A stretch of DNA of 64,000 nucleotides. Source: Blastococcus sp. VKM Ac-2987. GTDB taxonomy: Bacteria; Actinomycetota; Actinomycetes; Mycobacteriales; Geodermatophilaceae. Positions 33,119 through 42,134 of this stretch are shown piece after piece. The notes below the pieces were generated by a model. The model did no database searches, was not told where the DNA came from, and saw only the letters and a program-made list of their open reading frames with translations. Location: contig NZ_JAPVBG010000001.1 in NCBI RefSeq assembly GCF_026967805.1, positions 1,175,947 through 1,239,946 on the forward strand. Reading direction: 5' to 3'. Each line of letters starts with the position of its first letter. Position 1 is the first letter of the stretch. The translations under genes were made by a program, and so were the position numbers.

Positions 33119-35182
33119 TCAGGCGACGGGGGCCAGCCCGCGGCGGCGCAGCAGCGGACCCGGGTCGGCCTCGCGTCCGCGGACGGCGCGGAAGGCGTCG
33201 AGCGGGTCGACCGAACCGCCCACCGCGAGCAGCCGCTGCCGGAAGGCGTCGCCGTTCTCCCGGCGCAGGCCGCCGTTCTCCTTGAACCACTCCACGGTGT
33301 CGGCGTCGAGGACCTCCGACCAGATGTAGGAGTAGTAACCGGCCGAGTAGCCGCCGGCGAAGACGTGCTGGAAGTAGGTGGTCCGGTACCGCGGCGGCAC
33401 GAGCTCCGAGGCCACCCCCGCCGCCTCGAGGGCGGCGCGCTCGAACGCGACCGGGTCGCCGACCTCGGTCTCGGGGGTGATCCGGTGCCAGGCCTGGTCC
33501 AGCAGCGTGGCGCCGAGGTACTCGAGGGTCGCGAAGCCCTCGCCCCACAGCTGCGCGGCGTCGATGGCCTCCACGACCGACGCCGGCAGGGGCTCACCGG
33601 TCTCCACGTGCCGGGCGTAGCCGGCGAGGACCTCGGGCCAGAAGGCCCACATCTCGTTGACCTGGCTGGGGAACTCGACGAAGTCCCGCGGCACGGCGGT
33701 GCCGGAGAAGCGGGGGTAGGTCACCGCGGAGCTCAGCCCGTGCAGCGCGTGCCCGAACTCGTGGAAGAGGGTGTTCACCTCGTCGAGGGTGAGCAGCGTG
33801 GGCTGGCCGTCCGGCGCCCGGGACACGTTGAGGTTGTTGACGACGACCGGGCGGGTGCCGAGCAGCCGCGACTGGCGGACGAACGAGCTCATCCACGCCC
33901 CGCCGCGCTTGCCCTCCCGGGCGAAGAAGTCGCCCAGGTAGAGCCCCACCTCGGCGCCGTCGGCGTCGCGGACCTCCCACACCCGGACGTCGGGGTGGTA
34001 GCCGGCGAGGTCGGGCCGCGGGCTGAACCGGAAGCCGTAGAGCCGCTCCGCGGCGGAGAAGACGCCGTCGACCAGGACCCGGTCCAGCTCGAAGTACGGG
34101 CGCAGCGCGGCGGTGTCCACGGCGTAGCGCTCGGCGCGCACCCGCTCGCTGTAGAAGGCCCAGTCCCAGGCGGCCAGCTCGACGCCGTCGCGGGCGGCGG
34201 CCTCGCGCAGCACCTCGGCCTCGGCCTCCGCGTTCGCCACCGACGCCGGCACCATCGACGCGAGCATCTCGTCGACGGCGGCGGTGGTGCGGGCGGTGGA
34301 GTCGGCCAGCACCAGGTCGGCGTGGGTGCCGAAGCCGAGCAACCGAGCACGCTCGGCCCGCACCCGGGCGATCCGCTCGGCGATCGGCCGGTTGTCGTGC
34401 TCACCGGTCGAGGCGCGGCTCACCGAGGCCTCGAACACGCGCCGCCGCAGGTCGCGGTCGCGCAGCTTGGTGAGCACCGGCTGCCCGGTCGGCAGGACCA
34501 GGGCGAGCAGGTGGCCGTCGAGACCGCGGTCGGCCGCCGCCCGCGCGGCCGCATCGACCTCCTCCGGGGAGAGCCCGTCGAGCTCGGCTGCGTCGGCCAC
34601 CCGGACGGCGGCGGCCTCGGTGGCCAGCTGCAGGTTCTGCCCGAACGTCGTCGACAGCTCCGACAGCTGCTGGTTCAGCTCGCTGAGCCGGGCGCGGCCG
34701 TCGGCGTCCAGCCGGGCCCCGGCCAGCACGAAGTCCAGGTGGTAGCGCTCGACCAGCCGCAGCGCCTCCGGGTCGAGGCCGGCGTCGTGCCGCGCGGTGT
34801 GCACGGCGTCGACCCGGGCGAACAGCGCCGGGTCCAGCCGCAGCGCGTCGCCGTGGGCGGCGGCCAGCGGCGCGACCTCCCGCTCGATCTCCCGCAGCCG
34901 CGGGGTGGCGACCGACGACGAGAGGTTGCCGAACACCGACCACGCGCGGTCGAGCAGCGCCCCCGAGCGCTCCAGGGCGACGATCGTGTTCTCGAAGCCT
35001 GGCATCTCGGCCGCCCCGGCGATCTCCTCGACCTCCCGCCGCTGCTCGGCCATGCCCGCCAGCAGCGCCTCTCGGCAGTGCTCCAGGTCGAGCTCGCCGA
35101 AGGGCGGCAGCCGGAACGGCAGCTCCGACGGCGCGGCGAGGGGGTTGGCGGGTGACAGGGCGGGGACGTCGACGGTGCTCAT
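33119..35182 (-). CDS. M3 family metallopeptidase (oligopeptidase A / dipeptidyl carboxypeptidase type)
   Basis: This is a cytosolic zinc oligopeptidase of 687 residues. The zinc site HEFGHALHGLSS is at about residue 474, with the downstream Glu expected in EFPSQVNEMWAFWPEVL. Other family blocks are LLGFGTHADLVLADSTART, LGDFFAREGKRGGAWMSSF, and the C-terminal YYSYIWSEVLDADTVEWFKE with ENGDAFRQRLLAVGGSVDPL. ATG 35182 and ATG 35191 are both possible, and neither has a good ribosome site. A 28-base repeat lies immediately upstream at 35193. Confidence 0.93.
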   Translation of the reverse strand: MSTVDVPALSPANPLAAPSELPFRLPPFGELDLEHCREALLAGMAEQRREVEEIAGAAEMPGFENTIVALERSGALLDRAWSVFGNLSSSVATPRLREIEREVAPLAAAHGDALRLDPALFARVDAVHTARHDAGLDPEALRLVERYHLDFVLAGARLDADGRARLSELNQQLSELSTTFGQNLQLATEAAAVRVADAAELDGLSPEEVDAAARAAADRGLDGHLLALVLPTGQPVLTKLRDRDLRRRVFEASVSRASTGEHDNRPIAERIARVRAERARLLGFGTHADLVLADSTARTTAAVDEMLASMVPASVANAEAEAEVLREAAARDGVELAAWDWAFYSERVRAERYAVDTAALRPYFELDRVLVDGVFSAAERLYGFRFSPRPDLAGYHPDVRVWEVRDADGAEVGLYLGDFFAREGKRGGAWMSSFVRQSRLLGTRPVVVNNLNVSRAPDGQPTLLTLDEVNTLFHEFGHALHGLSSAVTYPRFSGTAVPRDFVEFPSQVNEMWAFWPEVLAGYARHVETGEPLPASVVEAIDAAQLWGEGFATLEYLGATLLDQAWHRITPETEVGDPVAFERAALEAAGVASELVPPRYRTTYFQHVFAGGYSAGYYSYIWSEVLDADTVEWFKENGGLRRENGDAFRQRLLAVGGSVDPLDAFRAVRGREADPGPLLRRRGLAPVA

Positions 35183-35192
35183 CGCCGCCATT

Positions 35193-35220
35193 ACATCGCG
35201 ATCCTCCGGATCGCACCGCG
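35193..35220. repeat. 28-base dispersed repeat, copy 2
   Basis: This is identical over 28 bases to 24139-24166, with the perfect inverted core GCGATCC-TCC-GGATCGC. It abuts the start of the M3 peptidase gene (minus strand) and so lies in its expected leader or promoter region. A looser copy of the core, GCAATCCTCTGGGTCGC, follows at about 35228-35244. Confidence 0.7.
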
Positions 35221-35247
35221 TCCAGCGCAATCCTCTGGGTCGCTACC

Positions 35248-36054
35248 TCAGCGGCTGGCGGTCCGCTGGTACGTGCGCACCGCGAGGGGCACGAACACCG
35301 CCAGGAAGATCGCCACCCAGATGAACACGTAGAGCACCGGGTTCTGCAGCGCCCAGCCGTTCGGCTCCGGAGCCCCCGGCACCACGTTGCCGAAGAGTGT
35401 GCGAGCACCCTGGACCACCGCCGACACCGGATTCCACTCCGCGAAGGTCTTGAGCACGGCCGGGAAGTTGTCGATCGGCACGAACGTGTTCGCGATGAAC
35501 GTGATCGGGAAAATGACGATGAAGCTGGCGTTCTGCACCACCTCGGGGGTGCGGACCAGCAGGCCGACGAACGCCATGACCCAGGACATCGCATAAGCGA
35601 AGGACAGCAACAGGAGCACGCCCAGGATCGCCTCGCCGATGGAGGTGTGGATCCGCCACCCGACCAGCAAGCCGGTGATCATCATGACGGCGATGGTGAG
35701 GACGTTCAGGCACAAATCGGACAGCGTGCGCCCGATCAACACCGCCGATCGCGCCATGGGCAGCGAGCGGAAGCGGTCGATCAACCCCTTCTGGAGGTCC
35801 TCGGCCAGGCTCGCGCCGGTGATCGTGCTACCGAAGACCACGGTCTGGGCGAAGATGCCCGGCAGCAGGAACTCCGCATAGCTCAGCCCACCCGGGACGG
35901 GAATCGCGCTGCCGAACACGTAGCGGAACAGCAGGACGAACATGATCGGCGACAACGTCGCGAACACGATCAGGTCCGGCACCCGCTTGACCTTGATCAG
36001 GTTGCGCCGGGTGATGGTCAGGCTGTCGGAGACGGTCAGGGCCAGCGCGGTCAT
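35248..36054 (-). CDS. ABC transporter permease, DrrB-like
   Basis: The 268-residue membrane protein of the ABC-2 family has six predicted helices. It starts MTALALTVSDSLTITRRNLI. The family segments ATLSPIMFVLLFRYVFGSAI, EFLLPGIFAQTVVFGSTITG and SFIVIFPITFIANTFVPIDN (ending in FAEWNPVSAVVQGARTLFGN) are those of daunorubicin-resistance permeases. The ATG overlaps the ATPase stop by 4 bases. Codon use is slightly less GC-rich than in neighbouring genes. The substrate is unknown. Confidence 0.92.
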   Translation of the reverse strand: MTALALTVSDSLTITRRNLIKVKRVPDLIVFATLSPIMFVLLFRYVFGSAIPVPGGLSYAEFLLPGIFAQTVVFGSTITGASLAEDLQKGLIDRFRSLPMARSAVLIGRTLSDLCLNVLTIAVMMITGLLVGWRIHTSIGEAILGVLLLLSFAYAMSWVMAFVGLLVRTPEVVQNASFIVIFPITFIANTFVPIDNFPAVLKTFAEWNPVSAVVQGARTLFGNVVPGAPEPNGWALQNPVLYVFIWVAIFLAVFVPLAVRTYQRTASR

Positions 36055-37049
36055 CGGGTGCTCCCTGCGGCGACGGCTTCGTCGGCCGGCTGGTCGGTGG
36101 GCGCGGCCTCCTCGGCCGCGTGCCCGGTGAGGGTGAGGAAGACGTCGTCGAGGTCGGGGCGGCGCAGCCCCACGTCGACGATCTCCCGGACGTGGCCGTC
36201 GAGGCGCTTGAGCGCCTCGGCGAGCACCTCCGCGCCGCCGCTGACCGGCAGGCTCAGCCGGCGGGTCTGCTCGTCGGCCTGCGGCTCGTCCAGTGCCAGC
36301 GGGCGCAGCAGCTCGACCATGGCGGGGAGCGACTCGGCACTGCGGACGGTCAGCTCCAGTCGTTGACCGCCGACCTGGGCCTTCAGCTCGTCGGCGGTAC
36401 CGCGCGCGATCACCGTGCCGCGGTCGATGACGACCATCCGGTCGGCGAGCCGATCGGCCTCCTCCAGGTACTGCGTGGTGAGCAGGATGGTCGTGCCGCC
36501 GTCGGCGAGGTCGGCGATGAACTCCCACATGGCCAGCCGGCTTCGCGGGTCGAGGCCGGTGGTCGGCTCGTCGAGGAAGAGCACCCGGGGCCGGGCGATC
36601 AGCGAGGCGGCGATGTCGAGCCGCCGGCGCATGCCTCCGGAGTACCCCTTGGCGGGGCGGTTCGCCGCGTCGGTGAGGTCGAAGCGGTCGAGCAGCTCAC
36701 CGGCCCGTGCCCGCGCCTCGGCCTTCGGCAGGTGGTAGAGCCGGCCGACCATCTCGAGGTTCTCGAAGCCGGTCAGGTACTCGTCGACGGCCGCGTACTG
36801 GCCGGTCAGCCCGATGCTGCCGCGCACCTGGTCGGCCTCGCGGACGACGTCGAGGCCCAGGACCTCGGCCCGGCCCGCGTCGGCCAGGAGCAGGGTGGTG
36901 AGGATCCGGACCACCGTCGTCTTCCCCGCACCGTTGGGGCCCAGGAGCCCCAGGACCTCCCCCTCGGCGACGGAGAAGCTGACGCCGTCGAGGGCGGTGT
37001 TCTCGCCGAAGCGCTTCATCAGGCCATCGACGACGATCGCTTCGCTCAT
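36051..37049 (-). CDS. ABC transporter ATP-binding protein, DrrA-like
   Basis: The 332-residue ATPase is partner of the permease just downstream. Walker A is LGPNGAGKTTVVRILTTLL, signature GYSGGMRRRLDIAASLIARP, Walker B VLFLDEPTTGLDP and H-loop LLTTQYLEEADRLADRM. The C-terminal LELTVRSAESLPAMVELLRP and RRPDLDDVFLTLTGHAAEE are typical of the daunorubicin-resistance subfamily. ATG 37049 begins MSEAIVVDGLMKRFG. The open frame extends 10 more codons. It differs clearly from the ATPase at 19580-20587, so the two operons are separate systems. Confidence 0.93.
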   Translation of the reverse strand: MSEAIVVDGLMKRFGENTALDGVSFSVAEGEVLGLLGPNGAGKTTVVRILTTLLLADAGRAEVLGLDVVREADQVRGSIGLTGQYAAVDEYLTGFENLEMVGRLYHLPKAEARARAGELLDRFDLTDAANRPAKGYSGGMRRRLDIAASLIARPRVLFLDEPTTGLDPRSRLAMWEFIADLADGGTTILLTTQYLEEADRLADRMVVIDRGTVIARGTADELKAQVGGQRLELTVRSAESLPAMVELLRPLALDEPQADEQTRRLSLPVSGGAEVLAEALKRLDGHVREIVDVGLRRPDLDDVFLTLTGHAAEEAAPTDQPADEAVAAGSTR

Positions 37050-37176
37050 GGCCTGCACGCTAAGGCCGACCTGTGACATTGCCCGACAGCTTTTCGCCCT
37101 GGGCGCAGAGTTCGCCCGTCCGTCTCCATGCAGTCAGAGACGGCGGGGGCGCACCGAACTCATCGGCGTCCAGGCC

Positions 37177-38400
37177 CTACTCCGGGGTGACCGCGTAACC
37201 GGCCCGCCGGAGCACCGACACCACCTCGTCGGCGTGCACCGGCCCGCGGGTCTCCAGGACGACGAAGACCTCCACCTCGCCGATCCGCAGGCGGGTGCCG
37301 GTGCGCTCGTGCTCGACCTCCAGCACGTTGGCTCCCACGGCGGCGAGCTCCGCGAGGACGGCGGCCAGCGAGCCCGGGCGGTCGGGCACCTGCAGCCGCA
37401 GCGAGAGGTACCGGCCCGCCGACGCCATGCCGTGCTGCACGACCTTGAGCAGCAGCACCGGATCGATGTTGCCGCCGGAGACGACCGCCACCAGCGGCGG
37501 CTCGAACGCCGTCGGGTCGGCCAGGACGGCGGCCACCGCCGCGACACCGGCCGGCTCGACGACCAGCTTGGCGCGTTCCAGGCAGAACAGCAGCGCCCGG
37601 GACAGGTCCTCCTCGCTGACCGTGCGCACCTCGTCGACCAGCCCCCGCACGTGGGCGAACGTGAGGTCGGTGGGGCGGGGGACGGCGATCCCGTCGGCCA
37701 TCGTCGCCATCGACGTCAGCGCCACCGGCCGGCCGGCGGCCAGCGACCCGGGGAAGGCGGCGGCCTGCTCGGCCTGCACCGCCACCACCCGGACGTCGGG
37801 ACGGCGTTCCTTGACCGCCGCTGCGACGCCCGAGACCAGTCCCCCACCGCCGGCGCAGACCAGCACCGTCGCCAGCTCGGGGCACTGGTCGAGCACCTCG
37901 AGGCCGACCGTGCCCTGCCCGGCGATGACGTCGGGGTGGTCGAACGGGTGGATGAAGACGGCGCCGGTGCGCTGGGCGTGGTCCGCGGCGGCCAGCAGCG
38001 GCTCGGCCAGCGACTGCCCCAGCATCTCGATGGTGGCGCCGTAGTGGCGCGTGGCGGCCAGCTTGGGCAGGGGCGCGGTCTCCGGCATGTAGACCGTGGC
38101 CTGGGCGCCCAGCAGCCGCGCGGCGAGCGCGACGCCCTGCGCGTGGTTGCCGGCGCTGGCGGCGACGACGCCGCGGGCCCGCTCGGCGTCGGTCAGCCGG
38201 GCGATCCGCGTGTAGGCGCCGCGGATCTTGAAGGACCCGGTGCGCTGCAGGTTCTCGCACTTGAGCCACACCGGCCCGCCCACGCGATCGGCCAGCCCAC
38301 GGGAGTGCTCCAGCGGGGTGCGCCGGACGACGCCGGCCAGCAGCTGCGCCGCCGCCTCGACGTCCGCACCACTGACGAGAGGAACTTCCGGTGCGGACAT
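37177..38400 (-). CDS. ilvA: Threonine ammonia-lyase (threonine dehydratase) with ACT domain
   Basis: This PLP enzyme converts threonine to 2-oxobutyrate and ammonia, the entry to isoleucine synthesis. The PLP lysine lies in GSFKIRGAYTRIA (Lys58). The glycine loop is VVCAGGGGLVSGVA-like (VLVCAGGGGLVSGVAAAVKE), and SAGNHAQGVALAARLLGAQ is also typical. The last ~85 residues form an ACT domain (YLSLRLQVPDRPGSLAAVLA, then GEVEVFVVLETRGPVHADEV). The 407-residue length and single ACT domain fit the short form often called catabolic or TdcB-like. The biosynthetic role therefore depends on feedback properties not visible here. Confidence 0.93.
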   Translation of the reverse strand: MSAPEVPLVSGADVEAAAQLLAGVVRRTPLEHSRGLADRVGGPVWLKCENLQRTGSFKIRGAYTRIARLTDAERARGVVAASAGNHAQGVALAARLLGAQATVYMPETAPLPKLAATRHYGATIEMLGQSLAEPLLAAADHAQRTGAVFIHPFDHPDVIAGQGTVGLEVLDQCPELATVLVCAGGGGLVSGVAAAVKERRPDVRVVAVQAEQAAAFPGSLAAGRPVALTSMATMADGIAVPRPTDLTFAHVRGLVDEVRTVSEEDLSRALLFCLERAKLVVEPAGVAAVAAVLADPTAFEPPLVAVVSGGNIDPVLLLKVVQHGMASAGRYLSLRLQVPDRPGSLAAVLAELAAVGANVLEVEHERTGTRLRIGEVEVFVVLETRGPVHADEVVSVLRRAGYAVTPE

Positions 38401-38517
38401 ACCTCGATCATCTCAGGAGCGCGGCCCCCGGCAACGTGACCGCCGGCCGTCGCGCCGAGTGGGCCCCCGAGGGGTCCGCGCAGGAGCGACGCAACGGCTC
38501 ATCACCGCCGGGGACGG

Positions 38518-38553
38518 CAATTGATCGCGGTGTCGTCCGGAGGACGACAATTG
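38518..38553. promoter_or_regulatory. Inverted repeat in the ilvA / MoxR divergent gap
   Basis: TGTCGTCC-GGA-GGACGACA at 38531-38549 is a perfect inverted repeat, framed by two copies of CAATTG at 38518-38523 and 38548-38553. It stands 17-50 bases before the MoxR start and 118 bases from the ilvA start, in the less GC-rich part of a 169-base divergent gap. The symmetry suggests an operator for one or both genes, but the binding protein is unknown. Confidence 0.45.
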
Positions 38554-38569
38554 GGCACAGCGTCGTACC

Positions 38570-40042
38570 GTGGCGGAGGTGACGGACACCCCCGCACCGG
38601 CAACCCCCGCCCCTGCACCCACCACCCTCGGCGAGCTCCGCGCGACCGGCGCCGCGTTCCGCCCGGTCAAGGCCGAGATCCGCGCCAACCTGCTCGCCCG
38701 CCTCGCCGCCGGCGAGCCCACCCTGCCCGGCATCGTCGGCTTCGAGGACACCGTCCTGCCCGAGGTCGAGCGGGCGCTGATCGCCGGCCACGACCTGGTC
38801 CTGCTCGGTGAGCGCGGCCAGGGCAAGACCCGGCTGATCCGCACCCTCGTCGGCCTGCTCGACGAGTGGACCCCGGTGCTGGTCGGCAGCGAGCTCAACG
38901 AGCACCCGCTCAGCCCCATCAGCGTCTGGGCGCACCGGCAGATCGCCGAGCACGGCGACGCCACCCCCGTCGGCTGGCTGCACCGCAGCGAGCGGTTCGG
39001 GGAGAAGCTGGCGACGCCGGACACCAGCGTCGGCGACCTGATCGGCGACGTCGACCCGATCAAGGTCGCCGAGGGCCGCACGCTCGGCGACCCGGAGACG
39101 GTCCACTACGGTCTGGTCCCGCGCACCAACCGCGGCATCTTCAGCGTCAACGAGCTGCCCGACCTCGCCGAGCGCATCCAGGTCGCGCTGCTCAACGTCC
39201 TGGAGGAGCGCGACATCCAGATCCGCGGCTACCGGGTGCGGCTGCCGCTGGACCTGCTGCTGGTCGCCAGCGCCAACCCGGAGGACTACACGAACCGCGG
39301 GCGGATCATCACCCCGCTCAAGGACCGGTTCGGCGCCGAGGTGCGCACCCACTACCCGATCGAGCTCGCCGACGAGATCCGCCTGCTCGAGCAGGAGGCG
39401 GCGGTGACGTGGCCGACGGCGTCCGGCGCCGACCACCTCGCGCAGCCCGTCGTGCCGGCGCACCTGGTCGAGATCATCGCCCGGTTCACCCGGCTGGTCC
39501 GCGAGTCCAGCCACGTCGACCAGCGCTCCGGCGTCAGCGCCCGCTTCGCCATCGCGGGCCTGGAGACGGTCGCCGCCTCCGCCGTCCGCCGGGCCGCCGT
39601 GGCCGGGGAGACCCGGCCGGTGGCCCGGGTCGTGGACCTGCCGAGCGTGGTGCCGGCCAGCCGCGGCAAGGTGGAGTTCGCCGACGCCGGCTCCGATCCC
39701 GACGACGACCGCGAGCTGGAGATCCTGGAGCACCTGCTGCGCCAGGCGACCGCGCAGACCTTCCGCGCCCGCTGCGCCGGGCTGGACCTCACCGGCCTGC
39801 AGGAGCACTTCACCGGCGGGGAGACCGTCGAGTCCGGTGACCTGGTGCCGGCACCGGCGCTGCTGGGCCAGCTGGGCACGATCCCGAAGCTGGCCGAGCT
39901 GCTCGGCCGGCTGGGCGTGCCCGAGGGCGACCAGTCCGCCGAGCAGGCCGCGGCGGCCGTCGAGTTCGCCCTCGAGGGGCTCTACCTCACCCGCCGGCTG
40001 GCCAAGGACACCGACGGCGGCCGCACCGTCTACGGGGCCTGA
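38570..40042 (+). CDS. MoxR-type AAA+ ATPase (magnesium chelatase-like)
   Basis: The 490-residue AAA+ ATPase has Walker A LLGERGQGKTRLIRTL at about residues 79-92, a sensor region NRGIFSVNELPDLAERIQVA, LLNVLEERDIQIRGYRVRLP and LLLVASANPEDYTNRGRI, and arginine-finger-like FGAEVRTHYPI. It resembles magnesium-chelatase BchI/MoxR proteins. It is followed after one base by a VWA-domain gene, the standard MoxR-VWA partnership, in which the ATPase remodels or inserts metals into client proteins. The start is GTG 38570. GTG 38579 is possible. The client is unknown. Confidence 0.9.
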   Translation: MAEVTDTPAPATPAPAPTTLGELRATGAAFRPVKAEIRANLLARLAAGEPTLPGIVGFEDTVLPEVERALIAGHDLVLLGERGQGKTRLIRTLVGLLDEWTPVLVGSELNEHPLSPISVWAHRQIAEHGDATPVGWLHRSERFGEKLATPDTSVGDLIGDVDPIKVAEGRTLGDPETVHYGLVPRTNRGIFSVNELPDLAERIQVALLNVLEERDIQIRGYRVRLPLDLLLVASANPEDYTNRGRIITPLKDRFGAEVRTHYPIELADEIRLLEQEAAVTWPTASGADHLAQPVVPAHLVEIIARFTRLVRESSHVDQRSGVSARFAIAGLETVAASAVRRAAVAGETRPVARVVDLPSVVPASRGKVEFADAGSDPDDDRELEILEHLLRQATAQTFRARCAGLDLTGLQEHFTGGETVESGDLVPAPALLGQLGTIPKLAELLGRLGVPEGDQSAEQAAAAVEFALEGLYLTRRLAKDTDGGRTVYGA

Positions 40043-40043
40043 C

Positions 40044-42029
40044 GTGAGCACGCGACGCCCGCGGGGCTACCGCTACGGGGCGTGGCGGGGCGGGCCCGAC
40101 CCGCTGGCCCCGCCGTACGACCTCGGCAACGCCGTCGACGAGATCGGTGACTCGGTGCTCGGCGGCAGCGGGGTGCGCGAGGCGCTCCGCGAGCTGCTCC
40201 GGCGCGGCGCCGAGGGCCGGCGCGGGCTGGACGAGCTGCGCCGGGCGGTGCGCGACCGGCTGCGCAAGGCACGGACCGCCGGGCGGATGGACGGCACCCT
40301 CGAGGAGGTCCGCGAGCTGCTCGAGCGGGCCGTCGAGGCCGAGCGCCGGGAGCTGTTCCCCGACCCGGACGACGCCGCGCGCCTGGCCGAGGCGGAGCTC
40401 GACGCGCTGCCCGAGGACACCTCCGGGGCGGTCCGCGCGCTCAAGGACTGGTCGTGGCGCTCGGACGAGGGACGCCAGGCCTACGAGCAGATCCAGGACC
40501 TGCTGCGCCGCGAGGTCCTCGACAGCTCGTTCGCCTCGATGAAGCAGGCGCTGCAGAACGCCGGCGAGCAGGACATGCAGGCGGTCAAGGACATGGTCGC
40601 CGACCTGTCCCGGCTGGTCGACGCCCACAACCGGGGAGAGGACACCGACCAGCAGTTCGCCGACTTCATGGAGCAGCACGGGCAGTTCTTCCCCGACGAC
40701 CCGCAGTCGGTCGAGGAGCTCATCGACTCCCTCGCGCGCCGGGCGGCCGCGCAGGAGCGGATGATGGCCGGCCTCTCCCCCGAGCAGCGCGCCGAGCTGT
40801 CCGAGCTGATGGCGCAGACGATGGAGGACATGGGGCTGGCCAGCGAGATGGCCCACCTGTCCGACGCGCTGCGCCAGGCCCGCCCCGACCTGCCGTGGGG
40901 GCAGCGCGGCCAGGTGCCCGACGGCGAGCAGTCCCTCGGCCTGGGCGACGCCACCAGCGCCGTCGCCGAGCTGGCCGACCTGGAGGCGCTGTCGAACCAG
41001 CTCTCGCAGGGCTACGCCGGCGCCTCGCTGGCCGACGTCGACGAGGAGCTGCTGCAGCGTGCGCTCGGCCGCTCCGCCGCCGACGACCTCGCCGCGCTAC
41101 GGCAGCTGGAGCGCGAGCTGGAGCGCCAGGGGTACCTGAACCGGTCCGGCGGCACGCTGGAACTCTCCCCCAAGGCGGTCCGCCGGCTCGGGGCCACCGC
41201 GCTGCGGCGGGTCTTCGCCCAGCTCGACGCCACCGGCCGCGGCGAGCACGACGTCGCCGACGCCGGCGCCGCGGGCGAGCTCACCGGCAGCTCCCGGGAG
41301 TGGCGGTTCGGCGACGAGCAGCCCCTGGACGTCGTCCGGACGCTGAAGAACGCCGTGCTGCGGACGGCGCACGAGCCCAGGCGGGACGGCGACCGGCAGG
41401 TGCGCATCGCCGTCGACGACTTCGAGGTGGTGGAGACCGAGCGGCGCACCGGGGCCGCCGTCGCCCTGCTGGTCGACCTCTCCTACTCGATGGCGCTGCG
41501 GGGCACCTGGGGCGCGGCGAAGTCCACCGCGATGGCGCTGCACTCGCTGGTGACGACGAGGTTCCCCCAGGACGCGATCGAGATCATCGGCTTCTCCTCC
41601 ACCGCGCAGGTGCTCCGCCCGGAGACCCTCGCCGAGCTGAGCGTGGACACGCTACAGGGCACCAACCTGCAGCACGGGCTGATGCTGGCGCGGCGGTTCC
41701 TGGCCCGGCACCGGGACGCCGAGCCGGTGGTCCTGGTGGTCACCGACGGGGAGCCCACCGCCCACCTGGAGGACGACGGCACACCGTTCTTCTGCTGGCC
41801 GCCGATGCCGGAGACGATCGCCCGCACCGTCGCCGAGGTGGAGCGGGTGGCCCGCTCCGGCGCGACCGTGAACGTCTTCGCGCTCGACCCCGACCCCGGC
41901 CTGGTGCACTTCGTCCACGACCTGACCCAGCGGGCCGGCGGGCGGGTGTTCCAGCCCGACACCGAGCGGCTGGGCGAGTACGTCGTCGCCGACTACCTGC
42001 GGACCCGTCGCGGCCGCCGCGCCCGCTGA
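40044..42029 (+). CDS. VWA-domain protein paired with the MoxR ATPase
   Basis: The 661-residue protein has a largely helical, charged N-terminal ~460 residues (YGAWRGGPDPLAPPYDLGNA at the start, then Glu/Arg/Leu-rich helices) and a C-terminal von Willebrand A domain. The MIDAS metal motif is DLSYSMALRG (Asp at about residue 478), with LQGTNLQHGLMLARRFLARH and VLVVTDGEPTAHLEDD as the other ligands. No signal peptide is seen, so it acts in the cytosol with the ATPase encoded one base upstream. The pair is widespread in Actinobacteria and undefined in function. A palindromic repeat follows its stop. Confidence 0.9.
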   Translation: MSTRRPRGYRYGAWRGGPDPLAPPYDLGNAVDEIGDSVLGGSGVREALRELLRRGAEGRRGLDELRRAVRDRLRKARTAGRMDGTLEEVRELLERAVEAERRELFPDPDDAARLAEAELDALPEDTSGAVRALKDWSWRSDEGRQAYEQIQDLLRREVLDSSFASMKQALQNAGEQDMQAVKDMVADLSRLVDAHNRGEDTDQQFADFMEQHGQFFPDDPQSVEELIDSLARRAAAQERMMAGLSPEQRAELSELMAQTMEDMGLASEMAHLSDALRQARPDLPWGQRGQVPDGEQSLGLGDATSAVAELADLEALSNQLSQGYAGASLADVDEELLQRALGRSAADDLAALRQLERELERQGYLNRSGGTLELSPKAVRRLGATALRRVFAQLDATGRGEHDVADAGAAGELTGSSREWRFGDEQPLDVVRTLKNAVLRTAHEPRRDGDRQVRIAVDDFEVVETERRTGAAVALLVDLSYSMALRGTWGAAKSTAMALHSLVTTRFPQDAIEIIGFSSTAQVLRPETLAELSVDTLQGTNLQHGLMLARRFLARHRDAEPVVLVVTDGEPTAHLEDDGTPFFCWPPMPETIARTVAEVERVARSGATVNVFALDPDPGLVHFVHDLTQRAGGRVFQPDTERLGEYVVADYLRTRRGRRAR

Positions 42030-42074
42030 GACCGGACCTCGTGCCGGGACCGCCCCGTCGGCCCGGCGCCCCTG

Positions 42075-42134
42075 GGCAAAGGAGGCTATGCCTACGGTTT
42101 CGACCGCGTAGACGTATGCATAGCTTCCTATGCC
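42075..42134. repeat. 60-base two-arm palindromic element, copy 1
   Basis: Arm 1 is GGCAAAGGAGGCTATGCC (42075-42092) and arm 2 is TGCATAGCTTCCTATGCC (42117-42134). They are inverted repeats of each other with three mismatches, 24 bases apart. Each arm is also nearly palindromic in itself. Copy 2 at 47909-47968 has the same arm and spacer lengths. The element lies between two convergent genes, and its last bases supply the TAG stop of the DUF2252 gene. It is visibly richer in AT than its surroundings. Confidence 0.75.
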
